Assembly: GCA_043764015.1 (NCBI GenBank) | Contig: JAYUKY010000110.1 | Span: 1-30,589 of the forward strand | DNA from: JANYGM01 sp043764015 | GTDB lineage: Bacteria > Bacteroidota > Bacteroidia > Cytophagales > Thermonemataceae | DNA: 30,589 nt | Direction of reading: 5' to 3' | Part shown: piece by piece, positions 13,048 to 21,658 of the stretch | Numbering within the stretch: the stretch's first letter is position 1 | Layout: each line of letters opens with the position of its first letter | Made by a program: the position numbers and the translations under genes | The notes under the pieces: model-generated | What the model saw: only the letters and a program-made list of their open reading frames with translations | The model's database searches: none | What the model was told of the DNA's origin: nothing

Positions 13048-14682
13048 ATGATAGGTATTTTCAGCCTTCCCACACCCATTAATGAGCCTATACTTAGCTA
13101 TGCACCTAATTCCCCTGAAAAAATTGCGCTTAAAAAAGCTCTTAAAGAAGCAAAAAGCCAAGAATTAGATATTCCTATGTATATTGGTGGCATAGAAGTT
13201 CGTACAGACAAAAAAATGCGTCTTGCACCTCCACACGAACATAAACATACGCTTGCCTACTATCACAAGGGCGGAAAAGATGATTTGGAATTAGCTATTA
13301 CAGCGGCACTCAATGCCAAACACGGCTGGGAAAATATGCCTTGGGAACATCGTGCAAGCATTTTTTTGAAAGCTGCTGACCTTATTGCTACAAAATATCG
13401 TGCAAAACTCAATGCTGCTACAATGCTTGGGCAGTCTAAAAGTGCTTTTCAGGCTGAAATTGATTCTGCTTGCGAGTTTATAGACTTTTTGCGCTTTAAT
13501 GTGAAGTTTATGGAGCAAATCTATTCACAACAACCTGTTTCTGGGGCTGGAATGTGGAACAGAATGGAATATCGTGCTTTGGAAGGGTTTATTTTTGCCC
13601 TTACACCTTTCAATTTTACCGCTATTGCAGGAAATTTGCCTACTGCGCCTGCTATGATGGGTAATTGCGTTGTTTGGAAACCATCAGAAACACAAATATA
13701 CTCTGCAAACGTCCTTATGGAGGTTTTCAAGGAGGCAGGTGTACCTGATGGCGTGATAAATTTGGTTTATGTTGATGGAAAAACGGCTGGTGAAGAGATT
13801 TTTTCTCACAAAGATTTTGCAGGAATACATTTTACCGGAAGTACTGGTGTTTTCCAAAATATTTGGCAAAGTATTGGTAATAATATTGCTAAATACAAGT
13901 CTTATCCACGTATTGTGGGAGAAACTGGTGGAAAAGATTTTGTCGTGGCGCATCTTTCGGCAGAGCCAAAAGCACTTGCTACGGCTCTTGTGCGTGGTGC
14001 ATTTGAATATCAAGGACAAAAATGTTCTGCTGCCTCACGTGCCTATGTGCCTGCGAGTTTGTGGGAAGAGGTCAAAAACTATATGTTAGCTGATTTGAAA
14101 GAGATTAAAATGGGTTCTGTGGAAGATTTTACTTGTTTTTTCAATGCCGTAATTGATGAAAAATCTTTTGACAAAATCTCTTCTTATATTGATGAAGCAA
14201 AGAAAAATCCGTTAGTAGAAATTATTGCAGGCGGAAAATATGATAAATCTGTGGGTTATTTCATTGAACCGACTGTTTTGCAGGTGCAAGACCCAATGTA
14301 TGTTACGATGTGTGAGGAGATTTTTGGACCTGTTTTGAGCGTATATGCCTATAATGATAACGCTACAAGTTTTGAAGATATTTTGTACCTTGTCAATGAA
14401 ACTTCCCCTTATGCGCTCACAGGAGCAGTTTTTGCACAAGACCGCTACGCTATTGAACTGGCTTCAAATCTTCTTAGACACGCAGCAGGCAATTTTTATA
14501 TCAACGACAAGCCAACTGGCGCAGTCGTAGGGCAACAACCATTTGGCGGTGGGCGTGCATCAGGCACAAACGACAAAGCAGGTTCTATCTTGAATTTGTT
14601 GCGTTGGGTTTCTGCACGCACTATCAAAGAAACACTTGTACCACCAACAGATTTTAAATATCCATTTATGTTGGAAGAATAG
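13048..14682 (+). CDS. pruA: L-glutamate gamma-semialdehyde (1-pyrroline-5-carboxylate) dehydrogenase
   Basis: A 544-residue aldehyde dehydrogenase that oxidises glutamate semialdehyde to glutamate with NAD, the second step of proline breakdown in the cytoplasm. The subfamily mark is the N-terminal PxNEPILSYAPNSPEK. ALDH motifs are TPFNFTAIAGNLPTAPAMMG and VWKPSE, then the NAD-binding FTGSTGVF, the general base Glu292 (GETGGKD) and the nucleophile Cys326 (YQGQKCSAASRAYVP). CEEIFGPVLSVYAY and PFGGGRASGTNDKAG are near the end. It is monofunctional: the proline dehydrogenase domain of PutA is absent, and no putA-like gene lies nearby. Confidence 0.93.
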   Translation: MIGIFSLPTPINEPILSYAPNSPEKIALKKALKEAKSQELDIPMYIGGIEVRTDKKMRLAPPHEHKHTLAYYHKGGKDDLELAITAALNAKHGWENMPWEHRASIFLKAADLIATKYRAKLNAATMLGQSKSAFQAEIDSACEFIDFLRFNVKFMEQIYSQQPVSGAGMWNRMEYRALEGFIFALTPFNFTAIAGNLPTAPAMMGNCVVWKPSETQIYSANVLMEVFKEAGVPDGVINLVYVDGKTAGEEIFSHKDFAGIHFTGSTGVFQNIWQSIGNNIAKYKSYPRIVGETGGKDFVVAHLSAEPKALATALVRGAFEYQGQKCSAASRAYVPASLWEEVKNYMLADLKEIKMGSVEDFTCFFNAVIDEKSFDKISSYIDEAKKNPLVEIIAGGKYDKSVGYFIEPTVLQVQDPMYVTMCEEIFGPVLSVYAYNDNATSFEDILYLVNETSPYALTGAVFAQDRYAIELASNLLRHAAGNFYINDKPTGAVVGQQPFGGGRASGTNDKAGSILNLLRWVSARTIKETLVPPTDFKYPFMLEE

Positions 14683-14690
14683 ATAACTGA

Positions 14691-14724
14691 ACTTCCCAAA
14701 AGTTTTTCAACTTTCGGGAAGTTA
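14691..14724 (+). terminator. Hairpin after pruA
   Basis: AACTTCCC-A-AAAGTT, loop TTTC, then AACTTT-C-GGGAAGTT: a long stem with one internal mismatch pair, 8 bases after the stop codon. No clear T-run follows, so termination strength is uncertain. Confidence 0.5.
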
Positions 14725-14760
14725 TCCAAGTAATGGGCTGTAAATAAACTTCTAAATTCA

Positions 14761-14891
14761 AAACTAATAAATTGATTTTTGGTTCGTATTCAGACAATGA
14801 GGCATTGCCCATTATGTGGTAATAGCTATTTTATACTTATTTTTCCAAATTATAAAAGTACAAACTAGGAAGTGCTTTACAATGTGTTACT
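14761..14891. repeat. Dispersed ~130-bp repeat, copy A
   Basis: It aligns over its length with 26284-26418. Shared landmarks in order are ACTAATAAA, TTCGTATT, a GGCAT(T)GCC palindrome (14796-14813), TTTTAT..TATTTTT, and TAGGAA.T..TTTACAAT. Identity is roughly two thirds by eye. There is no ORF. The rest of the 14683-15164 gap holds AT-rich sequence, a minus-strand promoter (14972-15003) and a short run of heptad words (14948-14972). Confidence 0.65.
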
Positions 14892-14971
14892 AAGTAACTT
14901 TTGTTTCAAATAACTATTCAGTAGCTATTCAATCACCATAATTTCACATAATTTCTAATTCGTAATTGTCT

Positions 14972-15003
14972 GCAAAGGTATTTTATTTTTCTGATTTAGA
15001 CAA
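14972..15003 (-). promoter_or_regulatory. Orphan minus-strand promoter
   Basis: TTG (15003-15001), 20 bases, TACCTTTGC (14980-14972) is a complete Bacteroidota promoter pattern. No minus-strand ORF of note lies downstream before pruA, whose 3' end would be met head-on. The transcript would run through repeat copy A. Confidence 0.5.
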
Positions 15004-15164
15004 TTCTTGGGTATGTTTTTTGCTTTTTAAGTTTCCAAACTCAGCATCAAAAATAAATTCTCAATAAAATTGCTTATTTCTCAAAAAAAATGCTCAAATT
15101 TGTTGCAATATTATAATTTAATTATCTAAAAAAGTTATCTAAAACTTAATCTAAAATAAATTTT

Positions 15165-16169
15165 ATGAAACAACTCATTTTATTACAAGAAAGCATTTTT
15201 GAAAATTCATTTGTCATTTTGCTTGTCTTTGGCATTGTTGCAGTCTTTATTTTCCTCTATTTTTTCCCTATTGGTTTGTGGATTACGGCTGTCTTTTCTG
15301 GTGTAAAAGTAAGTTTATTTCGTTTGGTTTTTATGCGTATTAGGCGTGTACCCCCTCAAACCATTGTACTTGCATTGATTACGGCAAACAAATCTGGTCT
15401 TAATCTTACTATTGATGATTTGGAAACACACTTTTTGGCAGGTGGAAATATCCAATCTGTCATAAAAGCCCTTATTTCTGCTGATAAAGCAGGTATTGCG
15501 CTCACTTTCAAACAAGCAACTGCCATTGATTTGGCTGGTAGAGATGTTTTTGAAGGCGTGCAAGTGTCTGTAAATCCACGAGTTATCAATACCCCAAATG
15601 TTTCAGCAGTAGCTAAAAATGGTATTCAGTTGATTGTAAAAGCACGAGTTACAGTGAAGGCAAATATTGCGCAACTCGTGGGTGGTGCAGGTGAAGAAAC
15701 TATCTTAGCACGTGTTGGTGAGGGTATTGTAACGTCTATTGGTTCATCTGCTTCACATCAAGAAGTATTAGAAAATCCTGACAAAATCTCTAAATTAGTG
15801 CTTTCTAAGGGACTTGATGCAGGAACAGCTTTTGAAATCTTGTCTATTGATATTGCTGATATTGATGTAGGAGAAAATATTGGTGCAAAACTACAAATAG
15901 ACAAAGCAGCAGCGGATTTGAAGGTCGCAGAAGCACGTGCAGAAGAGCGTAGAGCTATGGCAGTTGCTTTGGAGCAGGAAATGAAAGCAAAAGCGCAAGA
16001 GGCTCGTGCTAAGGTAATTGAAGCAGAGGCAGAAATTCCAAGAGCTATTGCAGAGGCTTTTGCAAAGGGGAATTTGGGCATTATGGATTATTACAAAATG
16101 CAAAACATGATGTCTGATACCAAAATGCGTGAGTCAATAGCGCAACCAGACAACAATAAAGCAGAATAA
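15165..16169 (+). CDS. floA: Flotillin-like protein FloA
   Basis: A 334-residue membrane-associated scaffold of bacterial lipid microdomains. The N-terminal hydrophobic hairpin (SFVILLVFGIVAVFIFLYFF-PIGLWITAVFSG, about 15-46) anchors it. An SPFH/band-7 domain follows (LITANKSGLNLTIDDLETHF, LAGRDVFEGVQVSVNPRVIN, RVGEGIVTSIGSS). The C-terminal Ala/Glu-rich coiled coil (AAADLKVAEARAEERRAMAV, QEARAKVIEAEAEIPRAIAE) drives oligomerisation. Sequence and length match the UPF0365/YqfA group. The usual nfeD-like partner is not next to it. No strong promoter was identified in the AT-rich upstream region. Confidence 0.93.
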   Translation: MKQLILLQESIFENSFVILLVFGIVAVFIFLYFFPIGLWITAVFSGVKVSLFRLVFMRIRRVPPQTIVLALITANKSGLNLTIDDLETHFLAGGNIQSVIKALISADKAGIALTFKQATAIDLAGRDVFEGVQVSVNPRVINTPNVSAVAKNGIQLIVKARVTVKANIAQLVGGAGEETILARVGEGIVTSIGSSASHQEVLENPDKISKLVLSKGLDAGTAFEILSIDIADIDVGENIGAKLQIDKAAADLKVAEARAEERRAMAVALEQEMKAKAQEARAKVIEAEAEIPRAIAEAFAKGNLGIMDYYKMQNMMSDTKMRESIAQPDNNKAE

Positions 16170-16176
16170 GTTTTTT

Positions 16177-16275
16177 GAAATACGAGGTTTGAGGTACGAA
16201 GTACGAGGGTTTGCATATTCCTTGTACTTCGTATTTAAAATTCGTACTTCGTACTTCAAACTCCGTACCAAACAC
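16177..16275. repeat. Facing heptad-word arms between floA and the sugar transferase gene
   Basis: The plus strand reads GAAATAC-GAGGTTT-GAGGTAC-GAAGTAC-GAGGGTT from 16177. The facing arm (about 16219-16270), read on the minus strand, gives GGAGTTT-GAAGTAC-GAAGTAC-GAATTTT and then GAAGTAC again. The two arms can pair imperfectly around GCATATTCC. Confidence 0.75.
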
Positions 16276-16282
16276 CAACTTT

Positions 16283-17665
16283 ATGCCCAAAAATTATACT
16301 CATTTTCTTAAGTTTTTATACATTTTTGGAGATTTTATTGCGCTCAATATTGCCTTTGCAATAGCTTATTTCCTCAAATATGTAACTTTTGTAGGTTTTT
16401 TTGATGAAGGCCAAATAGTATTACTTGCTTATATAAATATTGTTTGGATACTTGTAATATTTCTGGCAAGAACTTATAAAATCCCTCGTATAGATGAGTA
16501 TAGGGCGACTTTGCCTAATTCTTTGCGTGCTTTAGCGTGGCATTTTGCCGCTGTTACTACTTTTTTGGCACTTACTCGCATTTATGACTTCTCCAGGATA
16601 CAACTTATTGCTTTTTACCTAATACTGGTTATTTTGGTGATTATTTGGAAATTTGTGGCAGTTTATCTCGCAAAAATTTACAGAAAACTAGGATTTCATT
16701 ACATCAATGTTATCATTATTGGCAATGACAAACCTTCTTATAATTTTTATCAGTTTATCAACAAAAATAAGCAAGCAGGCTACCGTTTTATGGGTTTTTT
16801 CGCTAATAAGTCAGAAAATAATTCACTCGTAAAAGGAAATTTGGCAGAGGTGGAAAGCTATATTTTAAGAAATGATATTGATGAAATTTTTTGTTCTTTG
16901 GAATATATTGACAAAAAATACCTGCGCTCACTCACCAAATTTGCAGATACACATCTCAAAAGGATAAAACTCTTACCCAATCTCAAAGATTTCTATCAAG
17001 CAAATACTATATTAGAAAATTATGGCGAAATTCCCGTAATTCTTACACGTGATGAGCCACTCAACGACCAAGTAAATCTTGTCGTAAAACGAGCTTTTGA
17101 TATTGTTTTCTCCTCTTTGGTAATTGTATTGGTGTTTTCGTGGCTTTTCCCACTCATTGCGTTGGCTATAAAGCTCACCTCAAAAGGTCCTATATTTTTT
17201 AATCAGAAAAGAAACGGGAAAGATAATCACGAATTTAACTGTCTCAAATTCAGGACAATGCGCTATGAGCCTAATGCTGATTTCGTACAGGCAACGCAAA
17301 ATGACAACCGTATTACACGCATAGGCGCATTTTTGCGCAAAACGAGTTTAGATGAGTTTCCACAGTTTTTGAATGTTTTTTGGGGAGATATGACCGTTGT
17401 GGGTCCTCGCCCCCACCCACTTGCGCTAAACGACACTTTCAAACACGTTGTAGAAAAATATATGGTGCGTCATCTTGTAAAACCAGGTGTAACAGGCTTG
17501 GCGCAAGTGAAAGGCTATCGTGGCGAAACCAAAGATGTGCGTTCAATGATAAATAGGGTCAAAATGGATATTTTTTATATAGAAAATTGGAGTTTTTTCC
17601 TTGATTTGAAAATTATTCTTTGGACAATTTCCAGCGTGATGAAGGGTGATAAAAATGCTTTTTAG
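16283..17665 (+). CDS. Polyprenyl-phosphate glycosyl-1-phosphate transferase (WcaJ-like, exopolysaccharide initiation)
   Basis: Start set at 16283 (MPKNYTHFLKFLYIFGDFIA), because the longer frame is translated heptad repeat. At 460 residues it has four N-terminal membrane helices and a central Rossmann-like domain (INVIIIGNDKPSYNFYQFIN). The C-terminal catalytic domain begins KRAFDIVFSSLVIVLVF (about 268) and holds GPIFFNQKRNGKDNHEF, CLKFRTMR, NDNRITRIGAFLRKTSLDEF-PQFLNVFWGDMTVVGPRPHP and KPGVTGLAQVKGYRG. This family transfers a sugar phosphate, often glucose, from a UDP-sugar to undecaprenyl phosphate at the inner membrane. The sugar cannot be predicted. The following WecA-like gene supports a surface-glycan role. 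Confidence 0.88.
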   Translation: MPKNYTHFLKFLYIFGDFIALNIAFAIAYFLKYVTFVGFFDEGQIVLLAYINIVWILVIFLARTYKIPRIDEYRATLPNSLRALAWHFAAVTTFLALTRIYDFSRIQLIAFYLILVILVIIWKFVAVYLAKIYRKLGFHYINVIIIGNDKPSYNFYQFINKNKQAGYRFMGFFANKSENNSLVKGNLAEVESYILRNDIDEIFCSLEYIDKKYLRSLTKFADTHLKRIKLLPNLKDFYQANTILENYGEIPVILTRDEPLNDQVNLVVKRAFDIVFSSLVIVLVFSWLFPLIALAIKLTSKGPIFFNQKRNGKDNHEFNCLKFRTMRYEPNADFVQATQNDNRITRIGAFLRKTSLDEFPQFLNVFWGDMTVVGPRPHPLALNDTFKHVVEKYMVRHLVKPGVTGLAQVKGYRGETKDVRSMINRVKMDIFYIENWSFFLDLKIILWTISSVMKGDKNAF

Positions 17666-17673
17666 TGTTCTGT

Positions 17674-17702
17674 ATTCAAAATTAAAAATTCACAATTAAA
17701 AT
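17674..17702. repeat. Short heptad-word run
   Basis: On the minus strand: TAATTGT-GAATTTT-TAATTTT-GAATACA. It lies just upstream of the -7 box at 17712. Confidence 0.45.
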
Positions 17703-17711
17703 AAAAAGTTG

Positions 17712-17720
17712 TATATTTGC
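17712..17720 (+). promoter_or_regulatory. -7 element of the WecA-like gene
   Basis: TATATTTGC matches TAnnTTTG plus C. It lies 27 bases before the start codon, so the gene can be transcribed separately from the upstream transferase gene. Confidence 0.5.
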
Positions 17721-17746
17721 GATAGAAATGTGTTAAAAAAAATTCA

Positions 17747-18862
17747 ATGATAATATCCATAATTGCTTGTTTCGTGCTTTCTGCGTTACTTTCTTGGGTC
17801 AGTATTCCGTCCATTATTAAGGTAGCAAAAGAAAAACATCTTTATGACGAGCCAGACGACGACAGGAAAATCCACGAGGAGCGTGTACCCACGCTTGGTG
17901 GCATTGCTATTTTTGCAGGCGTGATAATTGTATCCACTTTTTTCTTCAAAAATGACACTCAAATCAATTTTGGGGCAATATTCTCTGCCATTCTTATCCT
18001 ATTTTTTACGGGAATAAAAGATGATATAATTCCACTTCCACCTTACAAAAAAATGCTTGCACAACTTTTGGCAGCAGTTATTGTGGTTTTTAATGGGAAT
18101 GTGCGCCTAACGAGTTTGTACGGGCTTTTTGGCATAGAAGAAATAAACCCTATTTTGAGTGTAATTGTGTCTATTTTCACATTTATTGTGATTATCAATT
18201 CTTTTAATTTGATTGATGGCATCAATGGGCTTGCTGGTGGCATTGCCGTTATTGTTTGTAGCACTTTTGGAACGTGGTTTTATACGCACGAATACAGTGA
18301 TTTGGCGGTTTTGGCATTTTCTACGGCTGGCGCAAGTCTTGGCTTTCTGTACCATAATTTGCTGAAAGGTAATATTTTTATGGGAGATACAGGCTCTCTG
18401 ATTATAGGAATGATTACGGCGGTGCTTGCGGTAGCTTTTATTAGCCTAAACCAACACTCACAAGGGCTTTTGTCTTCTAGTAAAGCCCCTGTTTTTGCTA
18501 TTGCAGTGCTGATTATTCCACTTTTTGATACTTTGCGCGTGTTTATTATAAGGCTTGCTAACAAAAAATCTCCTTTTAATGGAGATAGAAACCATTTGCA
18601 TCATTTGCTTGTAGATGCAGGTTATACGCACACAAAAGCTTCTTTTTTGCTTTATTTGGGAAATCTGTTTTTTATTGGTTTGGCATTTGCCGTTTGCCAG
18701 CTAAATACATTTATTTTTCTTGCTATAATTGTTGTAGTTGCGCTGATTTTCAACCAAATATTAGTTGCAGTTTTTCTAAAAAAAAAGCTAATCCAACGTA
18801 AAAAAATTACCCAAAAAGCTACTCAAACCACTTCTAAAATGGCTTTTGAGCGTATGGCATAA
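17747..18862 (+). CDS. UDP-GlcNAc (or related): undecaprenyl-phosphate sugar-1-phosphate transferase, WecA/MraY family
   Basis: A 371-residue polytopic inner-membrane enzyme with about ten helices. Family motifs in order are the substrate-loop region DEPDDDRKIHEERVPTLGGI, IKDDIIPLPPYKKMLAQL, NSFNLIDGINGLAGG (about 150-164), FMGDTGSLIIG (about 210) and the cytoplasmic histidine motif NHLHHLLVDAGYTH (about 281). These place it with WecA/TagO/Rfe rather than MraY, since the MraY pentapeptide-loop features are lacking. It makes a polyprenyl-PP-HexNAc that primes O-antigen or capsule chains. The short basic tail is not conserved. Confidence 0.88.
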   Translation: MIISIIACFVLSALLSWVSIPSIIKVAKEKHLYDEPDDDRKIHEERVPTLGGIAIFAGVIIVSTFFFKNDTQINFGAIFSAILILFFTGIKDDIIPLPPYKKMLAQLLAAVIVVFNGNVRLTSLYGLFGIEEINPILSVIVSIFTFIVIINSFNLIDGINGLAGGIAVIVCSTFGTWFYTHEYSDLAVLAFSTAGASLGFLYHNLLKGNIFMGDTGSLIIGMITAVLAVAFISLNQHSQGLLSSSKAPVFAIAVLIIPLFDTLRVFIIRLANKKSPFNGDRNHLHHLLVDAGYTHTKASFLLYLGNLFFIGLAFAVCQLNTFIFLAIIVVVALIFNQILVAVFLKKKLIQRKKITQKATQTTSKMAFERMA

Positions 18863-19017
18863 AATATCCAATAAGATGATAAATTGTAAATGACTTTCTA
18901 TTCTGTTTTTAAACACTAAGCCTTTGTGGTTTAAAGTAATGAACAAACAACTCAAAGATTGGGAAGAAAAAGTATATTTGGTAGCTTAGGATAATTGTTT
19001 GTAATGCAAAAATAAAT

Positions 19018-19054
19018 ACAAAAGCCTTTCCTAAAATTTAGGAAAGGCTTTTGT
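19018..19054. terminator. Bidirectional terminator between the WecA-like gene and the R-M operon
   Basis: ACAAAAGCCTTTCCTAAA / TTTAGGAAAGGCTTTTGT is a nearly perfect 18-bp stem between convergent genes. The preceding 18863-19017 contains no gene I can support. The same AAGCCTTTCC stem occurs at 23942 and, with one change, at 26234. Confidence 0.8.
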
Positions 19055-19068
19055 ATCTTATAGCAATT

Positions 19069-21552
19069 TTAGACAATATTTTTAAATTCATCAACACCAA
19101 TAACAGTATCATATAATCCTATTTGCTCTACCTCGTGTTTGCTAATACCTGAATACGAAAGACTTGCATCTTCGTAGCGTTTGAAAGCAAAAACAGCATC
19201 ATTCATTTTGGAGCTATTAAATACGTTGAGGCTTACCAATATTTCAAAATCTGCCACACTCAAGCCTGTTACTTTCTTAAATAAAGCGGGTTCTAGTTGC
19301 GTTATTACATCTTTCAAACCTTTTTCTCTGTAATCTGTCAAATACATAAAAACAGGAATACGAGTTGAAAACTTAATCAATTTGTCCTGAATTTCTTTAC
19401 GGAGACTTTTTTGTTTTTTCTCGTCTTCTGTAAGTTGTTTTTTCTCATCTTTTGATGGTTCTTTGTCGCTTGCGGCTTTTTTTGCTTTTTTTATAGCATC
19501 TGATTTATTGATAATGGTTGTTATTTCTTGGTTTAAGTTCCTAAAACCTTCAATACTCATCAATGCTTTCATAGCAGCAGCACTTTCCATTAGTTTTTTT
19601 AGGGTAGCATTATCCACATTTACAAGTAATGCGCTTTCCCACCTACGAGCCAAAAGTGTTGCAGTTGTGCCACTCATAGCCATATCAAGCACGTCAGCAG
19701 GGTTTAACTCTTTCATAGAACTACCATCATAACACAAAACTGGTAGAAACTTTATGAAATCAGCTACTTTCTTTTCTGGATTGGTTTCTTGTACGTCTAA
19801 ACTACAACTATATTCCTGAATTTGCCTTAACGCCCTATCTGGTGCAAAATCAAAGACATAACATTCTTCTTTAATGATAACTTCTTTGTTGGCATCATCT
19901 CCTTCAGGGTTTTTAATTACCCAAGGCGTTTGCACACGGAAAGCCGCCTGAAAATAAGTTTCTGGACTTGTCGTGTTTCTTAGCATAAACATTCCTGTCC
20001 AGGGTTTTACAGAAACGCCTGTTGTGAGCTTTCCGCAAGACAAAGTAATGGTTTTGCTTTCCAACGGATTTTCCATTTGTGCCAAAACAGGCGGCAAAGC
20101 CTCTGCCCCTATGCCTGCTTGCGTACCTGCACAAACTATCACTTTATATTCGTGATAAAATTTGTTTTGGCGTTTTGCAAGCAAATTTTTCATAGCAAAA
20201 CAAGAAGAAACAGTCGGCAAAAACCAAAAAGTATGCGACAACAAACCAAGTAAACGCACATCAGAAAACGGCATAGGCGGTTTTGTACCTGTACGCAAAT
20301 CATCTTGCGAACTTTCTAAATACTCGCCCCTAATCAAATTAAGCCACTTTTGTACTTCATCTTCATACTTAAAAACGGCTTTTGTGCCTTCTTTTTCAGC
20401 AGAAAAAAATATGTTCAAATCAAATTCGTCAAACTCTCCTTTGAGCGCAATTTCTCTGATAGCCGCTGGCAACTGATAAGTAAGCAACACCATTCTTGCC
20501 AAAGATAAATAAGGGTTTTTTGTGCCTTTCCATTCTGCTTTTGCCCTTTGTTCGTCTGAATATGTCCAATTATATATTTGTTCCTCAATAAATTCTCCTG
20601 ACCCAATAGCCCTAAATGGCGTTCCAGAAAGATACAAATATCCTTTTGTAATAAGTGGCATCTGTTCTTGGTCATACAAAGACAAACCACCATCTAAATA
20701 TTGTTGCTCTTTTTTGTCTTCTACCTCAAAAAGGTCTTTAGCATTATCTCGCCACGCTCCATAGTGATATTCATCCAAAATAACACAATCCCAATGAATG
20801 TTATGCGCCCATTCATTTTTCTGCTTGATGCCACCCAACTCATTTTTACCCAAAAAATCCTGAAAAGAGGCAAAACAAACCATAGGCTTACTTTTATCAG
20901 ATTTTTCATAAGTCAAAATATTTTTTGCCACAAATTGCCAACCCTTAAAATCAAAGTGGTTATTCAAATCCTCTTCCCACGCAGTACGTACCGCAGGCTT
21001 AAAAGTCAATACCAAAATCTTTGTCCAACCCATTTTTAGGGCTAATTGATACGAGGCAAAAGTTTTGCCAAAACGCATTTTTGCATTCCATAAAAAACGA
21101 GGAATTCTATCTTTTTCTGTTTTTACGTCCTGAAAATAAGCATAAGTTTTATCTACGGCTTGCTGTTGTTCTGGACGCATTCCAAAGGTTTCTGTGCGCT
21201 TGTCGTCATTGCGTTGCCCACTTTTAATGGCTATCATTGCCGCTTTGATGTCGGCTACATTGCATTTAAACCATTCTCCCTCTGGATTAAAATAACCATT
21301 CTCACGTAAGTATTTATGTACATCTAAATCCATAAAAATACTGCCATCATTGCGCATAGCTGTTTCTTCAAACATAATTTTATACGGAAGCGCACCAGGG
21401 CGCAATGTTGGATACTGTTGCGCCACACGTCTTTTAGCATCAAAATTAGTAAAACCTATTTTTAGCAAACCTTTATATTGTGGGTTGGTATCAAGATACG
21501 CATAAATAGTGGGATTGCTACTTGTACGAGCAGGGAAAAATTTTGGGTTCAT
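19069..21552 (-). CDS. GIY-YIG (T5orf172-like) / superfamily 2 helicase fusion, putative restriction subunit
   Basis: An 827-residue protein. Residues ~15-100 look like a T5orf172/MUG113 GIY-YIG nuclease: IYAYLDTNPQYKGLLKIGFT, RR41-42, and DLDVHKYLRENG...EGEWF. An Asp stands where Glu is usual before the His. From ~125 a helicase core follows: MRPEQQQAV, Walker A-like NAKMRFGKT (156-164), DEYH (260-263) as the DEAH box, SGTPFRA (309-315), and TTGVSVKPWTGMFMLRNTTS and QAAFRVQTPW for motifs V-VI. A Lys/Glu-rich segment (about 680-740) precedes the C-terminal region. This is the architecture of type III/I-like restriction translocases. It is the last gene of a three-gene minus-strand operon with two methylase-type genes. 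Target and cleavage are not known. Confidence 0.82.
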   Translation of the reverse strand: MNPKFFPARTSSNPTIYAYLDTNPQYKGLLKIGFTNFDAKRRVAQQYPTLRPGALPYKIMFEETAMRNDGSIFMDLDVHKYLRENGYFNPEGEWFKCNVADIKAAMIAIKSGQRNDDKRTETFGMRPEQQQAVDKTYAYFQDVKTEKDRIPRFLWNAKMRFGKTFASYQLALKMGWTKILVLTFKPAVRTAWEEDLNNHFDFKGWQFVAKNILTYEKSDKSKPMVCFASFQDFLGKNELGGIKQKNEWAHNIHWDCVILDEYHYGAWRDNAKDLFEVEDKKEQQYLDGGLSLYDQEQMPLITKGYLYLSGTPFRAIGSGEFIEEQIYNWTYSDEQRAKAEWKGTKNPYLSLARMVLLTYQLPAAIREIALKGEFDEFDLNIFFSAEKEGTKAVFKYEDEVQKWLNLIRGEYLESSQDDLRTGTKPPMPFSDVRLLGLLSHTFWFLPTVSSCFAMKNLLAKRQNKFYHEYKVIVCAGTQAGIGAEALPPVLAQMENPLESKTITLSCGKLTTGVSVKPWTGMFMLRNTTSPETYFQAAFRVQTPWVIKNPEGDDANKEVIIKEECYVFDFAPDRALRQIQEYSCSLDVQETNPEKKVADFIKFLPVLCYDGSSMKELNPADVLDMAMSGTTATLLARRWESALLVNVDNATLKKLMESAAAMKALMSIEGFRNLNQEITTIINKSDAIKKAKKAASDKEPSKDEKKQLTEDEKKQKSLRKEIQDKLIKFSTRIPVFMYLTDYREKGLKDVITQLEPALFKKVTGLSVADFEILVSLNVFNSSKMNDAVFAFKRYEDASLSYSGISKHEVEQIGLYDTVIGVDEFKNIV

Positions 21553-21585
21553 TTATGTATGTGTTGAAATATTTATGTGTATTAA

Positions 21586-21647
21586 AAACCCTTAGGGTGT
21601 AATTTTTTGGTATTCAGAGTTTTAACCAAATTACACCCTAAGGGTTT
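21586..21647. repeat. 20-bp perfect inverted repeat in the R-M operon
   Basis: The arms AAACCCTTAGGGTGTAATTT (21586-21605) and its exact complement (21628-21647) are separated by 22 bases. Each arm contains ACCCTTAGGGT, itself nearly palindromic. It fills the 106-base gap between the methylase stop and the helicase start and will be in the mRNA. Confidence 0.8.
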
Positions 21648-21658
21648 GGCGTACCAAA

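Noticed and set aside
16177..16275. CRISPR-like array
   Set aside because: The repeats are 7 bases and contiguous, with no spacers and changing words. No cas genes are present.
16211..16282. Upstream start for the sugar transferase
   Set aside because: The first 24 codons are made of the heptad-word repeat. The ATG at 16283 begins the expected membrane-spanning N-terminus.
18939..18989. 16-codon ORF MNKQLKDWEEKVYLVA
   Set aside because: It is too short, has no clear promoter and no recognisable relative. It may be a gene fragment but cannot be supported.
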